A stretch of 64,000 nt of DNA from Stutzerimonas stutzeri (GCF_024448715.1 NZ_JAMOHZ010000003.1:248001-312000); one strand, 5' to 3'; shown: positions 47,319 to 56,087, numbered from the stretch's first letter. Made by a program: numbers and translations. The notes: a model not told the origin generated them from the sequence alone.

Positions 47319-47918
47319 ATGATCAATCACGTTTGGGGACTGTTCGCTCATCCTGGCCAGGAATGGCAGGAAATCACTGGGGAAGAACGCGAGGTCGGAC
47401 ACCTGCATCTGGGTGAGGTCGCAGTGTTAGCGGCGATTCCGGCAATATCAGCGTTCATCGGAACCACTCAGGTCGGCTGGAGCATCGGCGGTGGCGAGGC
47501 GGTAAAGCTCACCGAGAGCAGCGCGCTACAGCTCACCCTCCTCTCTTACTTGGCGATGCTCGCCGGCGTCGCGGTGATGGGTGGATTCATTCACTGGATG
47601 GCACGCACCTATGATGCAAGCCCGACGCTGGTGCAATGCATCGTTTTTGCGGCCTACACCGCGACACCCTTGTTCGTCGGCGGGCTGGCTGCGATCTATC
47701 CGCACATTTGGCTGGGCATGATCGTCGGCACGGCAGCGATCTGCTACACGACGTACCTGCTCTATGTCGGCTTGCCAACTTTCATGAACATCCCATCGGA
47801 CGAGGGCTTTCTGTTCTCAAGCTCGATATTGGCTGTCGGGCTGGTCGTGCTGGTGGCGATCATCGCGTTATCGGTGATCACATGGGGCATGGGGGTCGGT
47901 CCGATCTACATTCGCTGA
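47319..47918 (+). CDS. Yip1-family membrane protein, copy 1
   Basis: The 199-residue protein has a Yip1 domain with five membrane segments (for example VLAAIPAISAFIGTTQVGW, LLSYLAMLAGVAVMGGFIHW and LAVGLVVLVAIIALSVITWG). The N-terminus resembles the next gene but the two are clearly different proteins (HPGQEWQEI against RPDRAWETI). Function in bacteria is unknown. A good ribosome site precedes the ATG at 47319. Confidence 0.85.
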   Translation: MINHVWGLFAHPGQEWQEITGEEREVGHLHLGEVAVLAAIPAISAFIGTTQVGWSIGGGEAVKLTESSALQLTLLSYLAMLAGVAVMGGFIHWMARTYDASPTLVQCIVFAAYTATPLFVGGLAAIYPHIWLGMIVGTAAICYTTYLLYVGLPTFMNIPSDEGFLFSSSILAVGLVVLVAIIALSVITWGMGVGPIYIR

Positions 47919-47932
47919 CAAGCGGCAAGCTG

Positions 47933-47971
47933 AAAGCTTCAAGCTCCGAACTGGCGGGGCTTGAAGCTTTT
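47933..47971 (+). terminator. Hairpin between two Yip1 genes
   Basis: AAGCTTCAAGC (47934-47944) pairs perfectly with GCTTGAAGCTT (47959-47969), followed by TT. It begins 15 nt after the first Yip1 gene and can end its transcript. The repeated CAAGCTT pattern also recalls common pseudomonad extragenic repeats. Confidence 0.65.
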
Positions 47972-48087
47972 GTATGTGTCTGAACTATCCAGGCACGACA
48001 GATTGAAACCAAAGCCTGCTGAATCCCTGCGCCGCTGTGACGTCTATACGTACGACAGCGGCTCAAGCATCGGTATCAGGAGGCTCC

Positions 48088-48753
48088 ATGACCCCAGAAT
48101 TCATTAGCTTGTTCACCCGGCCGGACCGTGCCTGGGAAACGATCCGCCAGAAGGAAGACGTCCACGGCCTGCACTATCTGATGCACCTTCTGGTGCTGGC
48201 GCTGATTCCCGCCGTGTGCTTGTTCATCGGGGTTACCTTTGTCGGCTGGAGCCTGGTAGATGATGAACGCGTAAGACTCGACTTCGCCAGCGCATTGCAG
48301 CTGTGTCTGCTGCTCTACGTCACGATCATCATCGGCACCGTAATCATGGGTTTTTTCGTACGCTGGATGGCGCGTGCGTTCGATGTGCGGCCGAACCTGA
48401 ACCAATGCATCGGCTTCATCGCTTACGTGATTACACCCTTTCTGCTCGCCGGGGTCACGGGCCTGTACCCGAACCGCTGGTTCGCCGCCATCGTCCTGCT
48501 GATCGCCGGAATCTACGCCACCTATCTGCTGTTCACCGGCCTCCCGGCCTTTATGCGTCAGCGCAGCTCGCAGAGCTTTCTCTATGCGAGCTCGATCTGG
48601 GGCGTCGCGTTGCTCGTGCTGGTAACCGTGCTGGTCAGCATGATCCTGTTCTGGAATCTCTCACTGGAGCCGAACTATGAGCGCACCGTGCAGGAAAACC
48701 AGAGCTATGGCACACAGCAGGAACGTCCTCAGGAGGCACCCGGCGGTCTCTGA
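48088..48753 (+). CDS. Yip1-family membrane protein, copy 2
   Basis: The 221-residue protein starts at ATG 48088 (MTPEFISLFTRPDRAWETIR) with AGGAGG upstream. It has five membrane segments and Yip1-like spacing, plus a polar C-terminal tail (QSYGTQQERPQEAP). An in-frame opening from 48037 adds 17 residues without a ribosome site. It is a paralogue of the preceding gene, separated by a terminator-like hairpin, so the two may be expressed independently. Function unknown. Confidence 0.85.
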   Translation: MTPEFISLFTRPDRAWETIRQKEDVHGLHYLMHLLVLALIPAVCLFIGVTFVGWSLVDDERVRLDFASALQLCLLLYVTIIIGTVIMGFFVRWMARAFDVRPNLNQCIGFIAYVITPFLLAGVTGLYPNRWFAAIVLLIAGIYATYLLFTGLPAFMRQRSSQSFLYASSIWGVALLVLVTVLVSMILFWNLSLEPNYERTVQENQSYGTQQERPQEAPGGL

Positions 48754-48808
48754 GTAGTTGTCAGCCGAGCAGGTTGCGGCATAATTCCGGGCTCCTTTGG
48801 AGGCCCCT

Positions 48809-49303
48809 ATGCCCGAGCAGCTTCATGCCCGCGTCGAGGCCTGTTATCAGCAGGCCGAAACCTTTTTCAATCAGCGCTTCGAACGGCCGCAGGTCAGCTT
48901 CAAACTGCGCGGACAGAAAGCAGGTGTTGCGCATCTGAACCAGAACCTGCTGCGCTTCAACCCAAAGCTTTATCAGGAAAATCGCGAGCACTTTCTCAAG
49001 CAGACCGTAGCCCATGAAGTTGCGCATCTGGTTGCCCACCAAATGTTCGGCGGACACATCCGCCCGCATGGCGAAGAGTGGCAGCTGATCATGCGCGGCG
49101 TATATGAGCTGACCCCGGACCGCTGCCACACCTACCAAATCGCCCGTCGCCAAGTCACCCGCTACATCTATCGTTGCCAGTGTGTTGAGCAGGACTTTCC
49201 CTTCACGGCGCAGCGTCATGCCCTGGTCCGCAAGGGGCGTCGCTATTTCTGCCGCAGCTGCCGCGCCACGCTGGTTTTCAGCGGCCAGCAACGCCTCGAG
49301 TGA
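48809..49303 (+). CDS. sprT: SprT-family zinc metalloprotease-like protein
   Basis: The 164-residue protein starts at ATG 48809, with GGAGG 6 nt upstream. It has the SprT HExxH metal site (TVAHEVAHLVAHQMF, about 69-83) and a C-terminal zinc ribbon (YRCQC...YFCRSC). In E. coli SprT is uncharacterised, while the eukaryotic relative Spartan is a DNA-protein crosslink protease. The gene ends 16 nt from a convergent MFS gene. Confidence 0.9.
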   Translation: MPEQLHARVEACYQQAETFFNQRFERPQVSFKLRGQKAGVAHLNQNLLRFNPKLYQENREHFLKQTVAHEVAHLVAHQMFGGHIRPHGEEWQLIMRGVYELTPDRCHTYQIARRQVTRYIYRCQCVEQDFPFTAQRHALVRKGRRYFCRSCRATLVFSGQQRLE

Positions 49304-49319
49304 GCACCGCGCCAATGCG

Positions 49320-50510
49320 CTACAGGCGCCGTGCCCACCAGGCGGCCAACACGAACAGCGCAGCGAGCACCGCCATGAGTGGTAACCAGCCGGCGTGCTC
49401 CCAGACATAACCGGCTGCATAACCCACCACGCTCGACCCTAAGTAATAAGCGCAGAGGTACAACGCCGATGCCTGGGCTTTAGCGCCCCTGGCATGCAGG
49501 CCAACCTGCCCGCTCGCGACCGCATGGGCAGCAAAGAACCCCAACGTGAACAGCGCCAGGCCGACAATGATGGCGATCAACCAGGGCGTCGAACACAGCA
49601 CCACGCCTATAAGCATCAAGCCGACTCCGCCTTGGAGTACCGCTCTGACGCCGAAGCGCGGCACCAACCTTCCGGCCCAACCCGCGCTGAAGATTCCCAC
49701 GAGATAAACGGTGAACAGCAGGCCAATCACCGTCGAGGATAGACCGAAAGGCGCTCCGGCCAGACGAAAACCGATGTAGTTGAACAGTGCGACGAAGCCG
49801 CCCATCAGCAGAAACGCCTGCAGAAACAACTGACGCAATATCGGGTTGCTCAGATGCTGGCCGAAGTTGCCGAGCAATCCGCGCAGTGACAGCGGCTGGG
49901 CCTTGAAATGGCGCGATGCCGGCAACAGCCAGACGAACAACCCCAGCGACAAAAGACCCAGGCCGGCGATCCCGCCGAGTGCCAATTGCCAGCCACCGAT
50001 ATCGCTCAACAGCCCAGACAGCAATCTGCCCAACAGACCGCCGAGTGCGGTCCCGCCAATGTACAAGCCCATCGCGGCCGGCAGCGAATCGGGATCGAAC
50101 TCCTCGCCCACATAAGCCATCGCCAACGCTGGCATTCCGCTAAGCGCGAGACCCAACAAGGCCCGTAGCAGCAGCAAAAGATTCCAGGAATCCACCAACA
50201 CACAGGCAAGTCCCAGCAGGCTTGCTAACGACAGTGCCGCGACCATCACCGGCTTGCGTCCCCAGCTTTCAGCAAGAGCCCCGGACACTAGCAGGCAAAG
50301 CGCCAGCGACAGGGTCGCCAACGATAACGCCAGGCTGCTGCTGGCGGCCGAGACGGAAAAATGTGCAGCCAGCAGCGGCAGCAACGGTTGCACGCAATAG
50401 AGCATGGCAAAGGTTGCGAAGCCGGCACAGAACAGCGCCAGCGTCGCGCGACGGTAGGCGGCGGTGCCGCGCTTGAAGTGAGTCGAGGAGTCGCTATCGG
50501 CATTCATCAT
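49320..50510 (-). CDS. MFS transporter, AraJ/YnfM-like
   Basis: The protein has about 396 residues and twelve membrane segments. The MFS loop is LVSGALAESWGRKPVM between segments 2 and 3 (about 80-95). Consecutive ATGs stand at 50510 and 50507, preceded by CGGGGATTG. The longer in-frame opening to 50654 is not typical. The family includes sugar-efflux and arabinose-linked permeases such as YnfM, but the substrate is unknown. It converges with sprT. Confidence 0.88.
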   Translation of the reverse strand: MMNADSDSSTHFKRGTAAYRRATLALFCAGFATFAMLYCVQPLLPLLAAHFSVSAASSSLALSLATLSLALCLLVSGALAESWGRKPVMVAALSLASLLGLACVLVDSWNLLLLLRALLGLALSGMPALAMAYVGEEFDPDSLPAAMGLYIGGTALGGLLGRLLSGLLSDIGGWQLALGGIAGLGLLSLGLFVWLLPASRHFKAQPLSLRGLLGNFGQHLSNPILRQLFLQAFLLMGGFVALFNYIGFRLAGAPFGLSSTVIGLLFTVYLVGIFSAGWAGRLVPRFGVRAVLQGGVGLMLIGVVLCSTPWLIAIIVGLALFTLGFFAAHAVASGQVGLHARGAKAQASALYLCAYYLGSSVVGYAAGYVWEHAGWLPLMAVLAALFVLAAWWARRL

Positions 50511-50883
50511 CAATCCCCGAATTCTGCCCATCAGCCTTGGAAAAAAAGGCGCGAAGACTAGCACAGAGCGGTTTGTCATCCGCGGTCTTATACAAGTCGG
50601 CCAAGATAAGCATAGGTGCGAATCCGCCGGCAGCTTCCTCGCAGGCAAAACCAAATGACGCCGTTTCGGAACGAAGCTTCAGCCGGTGTACCCGTTGTGC
50701 CTTGGTGCAACATCATCTACAACATCCCTGCTCACCCGAAAGGACGGTATCGCAGGCGTCCTTCATCAGTGATGGTTACGACAGGCGCTGGGGCTTGAGC
50801 ACCGTTCCGCCTGAACAACCTGGTTGTGCGCAAGTCGAACAACCGCTGTCTATCGACGCTGTCCATAACAAGGAGTTTTTTCC

Positions 50884-51678
50884 ATGCGCTATTACTTGCT
50901 CGGCGCGCTGATGGCCGCCAGTGCCTTCGCTCAAGCCGAAATACAGACCCAGGAAATTCCCTACACCGCTGACGACGGCACCAAGATGATCGGCTACTAC
51001 GCCTATGACGACGCTATCGAAGGCAAACGCCCCGGCGTTGTAGTGGTCCATGAATGGTGGGGCCTGAATGATTACGCAAAAAGCCGTGCCCGCGATCTTG
51101 CCGAGCTCGGCTACAGCGCGTTGGCGATCGACATGTACGGTGAAGGAAAGAACACCGAGCACCCGAAGGACGCCATGAGCTTCATGCAGGCTGCGCTGGC
51201 CGATGCCGATGCAGCCAAGGGCCGCTTCAATGCCGGCCTGGACCTACTCAAGCAACAGCAACAGACCGATGCCGCCAAACTCGCAGCGGTCGGCTACTGT
51301 TTCGGTGGCAAGGTGGTACTGGACATGGCGCGTCAGGGCGTGCCGCTCGAAGGTGTAGTCAGTTTCCATGGTGCGCTGGCCACCAACACCCGCGCCGCGC
51401 CCGGCAGCGTCAAGGCACGCGTGCTGGTTGAACATGGCAGCGAAGACAGCATGGTTAGCGCTGAAGACGTCGCCGCACTGAACGCGGAGATGGTCAAGGC
51501 CGGCGCCGACTTCCAGTTCGTCAACCTGCCCGGCGCCAAACACGGCTTCACCAACCCCGGCGCGGACAAGTTCCAGGACAAAGGCGTCGATGTGGCCTAC
51601 AACAAGCGCGCGGACGAACGTTCCTGGGAAGACATGAAAGCCTTCTTCGACGAAACCTTTGCTGCTAGCCAACCATAA
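50884..51678 (+). CDS. Exported dienelactone hydrolase family protein
   Basis: The 264-residue protein has a signal peptide (MRYYLLGALMAASAFAQAEI) and an alpha/beta hydrolase core. The DLH-type nucleophile is Cys in AVGYCFGGKV (about 135-144). The acid is in HGSEDSMVSAED and the His in NLPGAKHGFTNPG. Classical dienelactone hydrolases are cytoplasmic, so export is notable. The substrate is unknown. A ribosome site AAGGAG precedes ATG 50884. Confidence 0.9.
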   Translation: MRYYLLGALMAASAFAQAEIQTQEIPYTADDGTKMIGYYAYDDAIEGKRPGVVVVHEWWGLNDYAKSRARDLAELGYSALAIDMYGEGKNTEHPKDAMSFMQAALADADAAKGRFNAGLDLLKQQQQTDAAKLAAVGYCFGGKVVLDMARQGVPLEGVVSFHGALATNTRAAPGSVKARVLVEHGSEDSMVSAEDVAALNAEMVKAGADFQFVNLPGAKHGFTNPGADKFQDKGVDVAYNKRADERSWEDMKAFFDETFAASQP

Positions 51679-51717
51679 CCGCGAGGTACTGCGCGATCTC
51701 TAACAGCGATCAATTGC

Positions 51718-51803
51718 CGTAGGAGCCAGGGGGACGCCGAGTTCTTACTGGCGATTCCCCGCTTGCGCCGAAGCCCCAATTCGCGAGCAAGCTCGCTCCT
51801 ACA
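51718..51803. repeat. REP-like repeat pair
   Basis: GTAGGAGCCAGGGGGACGCC at the left is partly complementary to TCGCGAGCAAGCTCGCTCCTACA (51781-51803) at the right. The right unit is the well-known pseudomonad REP sequence (GTAGGAGCGAGCTTGCTCGCGA on the other strand). They lie between the dienelactone hydrolase and a zinc-ribbon gene. REP sequences of this kind are mobilised by RAYT transposases, none of which is in the window. Confidence 0.8.
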
Positions 51804-51914
51804 AAAAGCATCGCGGCGATTGCATCGTCCGCTGTTCTCAAACACGCCCAATATCCCGCCGTGCTAGCATTACCGCCCCACCGCAACTCCCCCTTACCCA
51901 GTCGATCGCGAGTC

Positions 51915-52352
51915 ATGGCCGAACACGATTTCCGCTACAACCTGCTCAATCCTGCACACACACTGACCGAATGCCGCGCTCTAGCGCCGGGCCGCTACCA
52001 GGTCACCGGAAACGGCGGAAGCGTTCGCTCGGGTGATGTCCTGATCGTCACGCTCAAGGGCAGCCGCGAGCTCTCCCAACGCCTGACCGTGGACAAGGTT
52101 CGCCACCTGATCAATCCTCCGGGACAATGGATGGCCGTCGCTAGCGGTCCGGTATTCCGCGAGCTCGCGATCATTAATTGGCAAGTCGATTGCGACGGAT
52201 GCGGCAAGCAGCTGGACTTCGAATTTGCCGTGGATGCAACCAAAGGCGAAGCCGCCCGCTCCCCCGCTGCTGAAGCGCGAATCGCCGAGCTCGGCTGGAA
52301 GAACCACGCGGGCCGCCACTTGTGCCCTGCATGCAAGGATGCTCAGCAATGA
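51915..52352 (+). CDS. Uncharacterised zinc-ribbon protein
   Basis: The 145-residue protein starts at ATG 51915 (MAEHDFRYNLLNPAHTLTEC). Two Cys pairs (CDGC near 97-100 and CPAC near 139-142) suggest a zinc ribbon, and the middle is beta-rich. I do not recognise the family and cannot assign a function. The stop overlaps the start of the next lipoprotein gene (ATGA), so the two are translationally coupled. Confidence 0.78.
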   Translation: MAEHDFRYNLLNPAHTLTECRALAPGRYQVTGNGGSVRSGDVLIVTLKGSRELSQRLTVDKVRHLINPPGQWMAVASGPVFRELAIINWQVDCDGCGKQLDFEFAVDATKGEAARSPAAEARIAELGWKNHAGRHLCPACKDAQQ

Positions 52353-52747
52353 AAAAACTCACCCTGGCGAGTCTCGCCTTGTTGGTCAGCGGCTGTGCGG
52401 TCGAACCGCTGACCCTGCAGAACGACGTCACTTATATCGCCGAGTGGATCGGAAACAAGCCGGTCGTCGGTCGCAACCCGGTCTCGCTGACCTTCAGCGA
52501 AGACCGCGTCTATGGCAACGCTGGCTGCAACCACTGGTTCGCCAGCTACCAGCTCGACAATCAGCAAATTCGCTTCAGCGAAATCGGCAGTACGCGCAAG
52601 ATGTGCGCGGAACACATCATGAAGCAAGAGCAGCACTTTCTTGAGCTGCTGTCGCAAATCGAACGATGGGATGTCTCCAAAATCGACCAGTTGCGCTTCT
52701 GGCCGGCTGAAGGCGCGCCGCTTCGGGTTTGGCCGGAACAGAACTGA
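52349..52747 (+). CDS. META-domain lipoprotein (HslJ-like)
   Basis: The 132-residue protein has a lipoprotein signal with lipobox LLVSGCAV (about 10-17). A META domain follows, with the family core VYGNAGCNHWFASYQLDN (about 51-68) and IGSTRKMCAEHIMKQEQHF. The META family includes HslJ, implicated in novobiocin resistance and heat response in E. coli. The start ATG 52349 overlaps the previous gene. An earlier in-frame start at 52322 would destroy the lipoprotein signal. Confidence 0.88.
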   Translation: MKKLTLASLALLVSGCAVEPLTLQNDVTYIAEWIGNKPVVGRNPVSLTFSEDRVYGNAGCNHWFASYQLDNQQIRFSEIGSTRKMCAEHIMKQEQHFLELLSQIERWDVSKIDQLRFWPAEGAPLRVWPEQN

Positions 52748-53107
52748 CTGCGCCAACCCTGAGCACGCTTGCCCGGATACGCACTGCAAGCATGCATGTT
52801 CACTTCGCTATTGAGCGCCGGGCTCCGCAACCCTATGGCTGCAGAGCCCATCACATTCAGCGTTACGTAGCTGCCCGCAGCTTTTCTTAACAAACCATCG
52901 GCAATCTTCCTGAACTGGCATGACCGATGCATTTCTTCGGTAACCAGTTTCGGGGGCCCCGGTACAGGCAGGCCGGGGAATCCCCTCTTTAATATGTCGA
53001 TAGGAAGTTCAGACGCGTATCCAATTTACGTACGATGCAAAGACCCAGCGCGTATTGCGAGGCAGCAGAGCTGAAGAGCTGAAGAGAAAGCGCTATAGAT
53101 AGCAGCC
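52748..53107. other. Intergenic stretch without a supported gene
   Basis: About 360 bases separate the META lipoprotein from the dinB stop. I find no gene, tRNA or clear terminator. Only a short direct repeat (GAGCTGAAGAGCTGAAGAG near 53070) is visible. Confidence 0.5.
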
Positions 53108-54157
53108 TCAGAACAGACGCAACTGCTCGAAGCCGCTACGCAGATCGATCAACCGGACGCCAACACCTATCAGCCGTACCGGGCGCTTGCCGCGCGCGAA
53201 GGCACCAGCAAGAAGGTCGGCGTAATCCTCCAGCTCGAGACCGGCACCGGCTTGCTCAAGGGTGGTCTGGGTGAAATCGTGGAATTTGAGTTTGACGAAC
53301 GGTTTGCCGGGTCGGTAACCGCTATCGAGCCGCGCCATCCTTCCGGCGAGTTCATCGAGCAGCTCTGGCAATCGCTCAAGGCAGGCCGCGAGATCCGGTA
53401 GATCACGATCATAAGTATTCTCGACACTGACTGACTGCCGCCGGCTTTCGACCTGAACCTGGCGCTCATCGACCCCATGCGCCAGGCTCCACAGCCGCTC
53501 GCCGAACGATCCGAAATCACGTACCAAATCCAGGCGCTTCCAGGTGCGCAGATCGGCGCAGGTTTGAATGCCCATTCTTTTCAGCTTTTCGGCTGTGACC
53601 CGCCCGACCCCGTGCAGCTTGGTGACCGGCAAGGCCTGCACGAAGTCGTCGACCTGGTTCGGCGTAATCACGAACAACCCATCGGGCTTATTCCAGTCAC
53701 TGGCGATCTTGGCGAGAAACTTGTTCGGAGCTACCCCCGCTGAAACCGTGATGCGCAGCTGCTGCCAGACGCGCCGGCGGATGTCCTGTGCAATACGGGT
53801 TGCGCTGCCAGCGAAGTGCTCGCAGTTGCTTACGTCGAGATAGGCCTCATCCAGCGACAGCGGTTCGATCAGGTTGGTGTAGGTGCGAAAGATGCCGTGG
53901 ATTTCCCTCGACGCTTCCTTATAGGCATCCATCCGGGGCCGCAGGATTAGCAGATCGGGACAAAGTTGTAGCGCATGCCCCGATGCCATGGCCGAGCGCA
54001 CGCCATAGGCGCGTGCTTCGTAATTGCAAGTCGCAATGACACCACGACGGTCGGCCAGCCCGCCTACTGCAATAGGCCGGTTGGCGAGACTGGGATCGTC
54101 ACGCATCTCGATCGCGGCGTAAAAGCAATCGCAATCGACGTGAATGATTTTTCGGGT
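53108..54157 (-). CDS. dinB: DNA polymerase IV (DinB), start codon missing
   Basis: DinB is an error-prone Y-family polymerase. Homology spans residues 1-349, the usual length, with the catalytic LSLDEAYLDVS and the helix-hairpin-helix LHGVGRVTAEKL. However, the codon where Met1 belongs is ACC (54155-54157). Upstream the frame meets TGA at 54188-54190 with no ATG, GTG or TTG between. The first in-frame ATG is codon 18 (54106), which would drop Asp8 of the metal site (HVDCDCFY) and the steric-gate aromatic. Options are a rare ATC or ATT start (codons 4 and 5), a sequencing error, or a disabled gene. Confidence 0.85.
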   Translation of the reverse strand, partial: TRKIIHVDCDCFYAAIEMRDDPSLANRPIAVGGLADRRGVIATCNYEARAYGVRSAMASGHALQLCPDLLILRPRMDAYKEASREIHGIFRTYTNLIEPLSLDEAYLDVSNCEHFAGSATRIAQDIRRRVWQQLRITVSAGVAPNKFLAKIASDWNKPDGLFVITPNQVDDFVQALPVTKLHGVGRVTAEKLKRMGIQTCADLRTWKRLDLVRDFGSFGERLWSLAHGVDERQVQVESRRQSVSVENTYDRDLPDLAACLERLPELLDELAGRMARLDSGYRPGKPFVKLKFHDFTQTTLEQAGAGLELEDYADLLAGAFARGKRPVRLIGVGVRLIDLRSGFEQLRLF

Positions 54158-54378
54158 CGGATTAACGGCAGGAAACTCGTAGCGGCATCAATGACCGCTC
54201 TCCTCGCACAAAACGCTATGCCGTACGGATGGGAGCGGGACCGCAGACATTATCACCGATTGTCAGCTCAAGGCGGACAACGGATGGATCGGTGGCCCGC
54301 TTCGGCGACCGGGTAAGTAATTGCAGCGGCCCCTGAGCAGAATCATAATGCATCATCAAAGAAAGGAGGCTTCTATAG

Positions 54379-54690
54379 GTGCCAAACCAGGTAGATCAAC
54401 GCAAATACCACGCTTTGCGCAAGCACATCGACTGCCTGCTCTCCTCGGGCGCGTCGCTGGCCGGCAGAGATCCGGTCAGGCTATCGCTCGAAGAGCGTAC
54501 CCTGACCGTGAGTCACGGAATGCTGGTGAACGAAGATGGCTATCTGGATCTGATCGAGGCCATATCTGACCTGGAGCAGCTTGATCCTAACCGCCGAGGA
54601 TTGGCTATCGAGATCTGCTTGCAGCAACTCAGCCAGGCGATCGAATGCGCAACGGATAACATGAAATACTGTGCTAATATCCAACGCTGA
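54379..54690 (+). CDS. Small uncharacterised protein
   Basis: The 103-residue protein starts at GTG 54379, preceded by AAAGGAGG, an excellent ribosome site. It is mostly helical and charged, with no motif that I recognise (starts VPNQVDQRKYHALRKHIDCL). It lies next to dinB, divergent from it. Function unknown; low Cys content and lack of a signal peptide suggest a cytoplasmic protein. Confidence 0.65.
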   Translation: MPNQVDQRKYHALRKHIDCLLSSGASLAGRDPVRLSLEERTLTVSHGMLVNEDGYLDLIEAISDLEQLDPNRRGLAIEICLQQLSQAIECATDNMKYCANIQR

Positions 54691-54912
54691 CTCCAGAGAT
54701 CAGCCGCTCCGTCAGCGAACTCTCATCTTGGGAGTAAACATCCTCAGAGCTCCGCAAGTGAGCGATGCCGGCGGCAGTCCGAATTGCCATGATGATTCGA
54801 TTCGGAGATTGCCCCCAGTATCCCAACCGCCTCGAAGCGAACAATTACCCAAGCTCCGAGTCGGAATTAGAGAGGTAGGAATCACCATTCCGACCACCTG
54901 GAGGAATTTCCG

Positions 54913-55188
54913 ATGAAAACAATGACTCTAGCCGCCGCAATCTTTACCAGCGCTCTAGCCACTGGAGCGATGGCCAATCAGGAGGACATGCATAACGGCG
55001 CGCACGGTACCACTGGCGACACTCAGGGCAGCGCCATGAGCGAAAACCATCAGCGCGACGATATTGCTAATGTTGGAAAGGATGGCAAGACCATGGATGA
55101 AAAGATGAAGAATGAAGTGCAGGACGACTGGCGCGAAGACGCCAAGGAACGTCGTGACGCCGACGTTAGCAAGCCAGAACAGCGCTAA
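54913..55188 (+). CDS. Small exported hydrophilic protein
   Basis: The 91-residue protein has a signal peptide (MKTMTLAAAIFTSALATGAM, then Ala-Asn). The mature part is short, very hydrophilic and acid/basic-rich (MDEKMKNEVQDDWREDAKER), and probably disordered. It contains His and Asn-rich stretches near the mature N-terminus. The ribosome site is GGAGG. I do not recognise a family. It converges with the thioesterase gene 13 nt downstream. Confidence 0.7.
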   Translation: MKTMTLAAAIFTSALATGAMANQEDMHNGAHGTTGDTQGSAMSENHQRDDIANVGKDGKTMDEKMKNEVQDDWREDAKERRDADVSKPEQR

Positions 55189-55201
55189 AGCAACGTATCT
55201 C

Positions 55202-55651
55202 CTAGAGCTCGAGGGGGTAAGGCTGAACCAGTGCCTTGCCGTACCCCTCGATGAACTCTGTCGGCATCCGCTTGGGTTTGCCGTTCGACAGCTGGATGCA
55301 GACAAAGGTGGTTTGGGCACGCAACAAAGTCGTACCGTCCGCGGGCCTGATCAATTGGAAATTCCGCTTCATCTTCAATCGCTGATCGGAATCGACGATC
55401 CAGGTCGCCAGCTGCAATTGATCCCCACGATAGGCTGCCGCCAGATAATCGATTTCGTGTCGAAGTACCGCCATTGCACGATCCAGCCGTCGGTAGTCCT
55501 CCAGCCCCAACCCCAGGCTTTGAGAGTGCTGCCAGGCACAGCGCTCAAGCCAGGACACGTAGACCGCATTATTGGCATGACCGAGCTCGTCGATATGTTC
55601 GGCACTTACCTGGAAGTCAATGATGAACGCGTCGGCCTGGTCCCAAGTCAT
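55202..55651 (-). CDS. 4HBT-family acyl-CoA thioesterase
   Basis: The 149-residue protein is a hotdog-fold 4-hydroxybenzoyl-CoA thioesterase homologue. It has the family pattern HIDELGHANNAVYVSWLERC (about 19-38), with the catalytic Asp-x7-x-type region. The core beta sheet RGDQLQLATWIVDSDQRL follows. The substrate is unknown. It converges with the small exported protein gene. Start ATG 55651 is the plausible one. Confidence 0.85.
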   Translation of the reverse strand: MTWDQADAFIIDFQVSAEHIDELGHANNAVYVSWLERCAWQHSQSLGLGLEDYRRLDRAMAVLRHEIDYLAAAYRGDQLQLATWIVDSDQRLKMKRNFQLIRPADGTTLLRAQTTFVCIQLSNGKPKRMPTEFIEGYGKALVQPYPLEL

Positions 55652-55826
55652 GCATAACCCTCGCTGTCATGTGCGCCGCCAAGACTGCGGCCGGATGCCT
55701 ATTGGAAGCCAGGCGTACGGTGGATGTCACGTGGGTAGCGATCATCTATGACTGACCATTCAGCATTGCTACCGTTTCAGCCTGATGAAGACGAGCCGCA
55801 CAGGTACAGCCGGTTAAAACGTGCCC

Positions 55827-55864
55827 AAAACAAAAAGGGCCACTTCGTGAGAAATGACCCTTTG
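55827..55864 (-). terminator. Intrinsic terminator of the gltX-linked tRNA cluster
   Basis: On the minus strand AAAGGGTCATTTC and GAAGTGGCCCTTT form a stem with two mismatched pairs and a small loop, followed by TTGTTTT. It lies 25 nt after the last tRNA-Glu and ends the leftward transcript. Confidence 0.88.
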
Positions 55865-55888
55865 ATGCCCAAAACGGGCAAATAAAAA

Positions 55889-55964
55889 TGGCGTCCCCTA
55901 GGGGACTCGAACCCCTGTTACCGCCGTGAAAGGGCGGTGTCCTAGGCCACTAGACGAAGGGGAC
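55889..55964 (-). tRNA. tRNA-Glu(TTC), copy 1
   Basis: A 76-nt tRNA with encoded CCA. The 5' acceptor strand is GTCCCCT and the anticodon stem CCGCC/GGCGG encloses loop CTTTCAC, giving anticodon TTC. It is identical to the second copy 249 nt upstream in transcription. Confidence 0.96.
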
Positions 55965-56011
55965 GAAACCTTCGATGAACAGATCGCCAAACGCTACGAC
56001 CTGCCGTGGAT

Positions 56012-56087
<76 letters not shown>

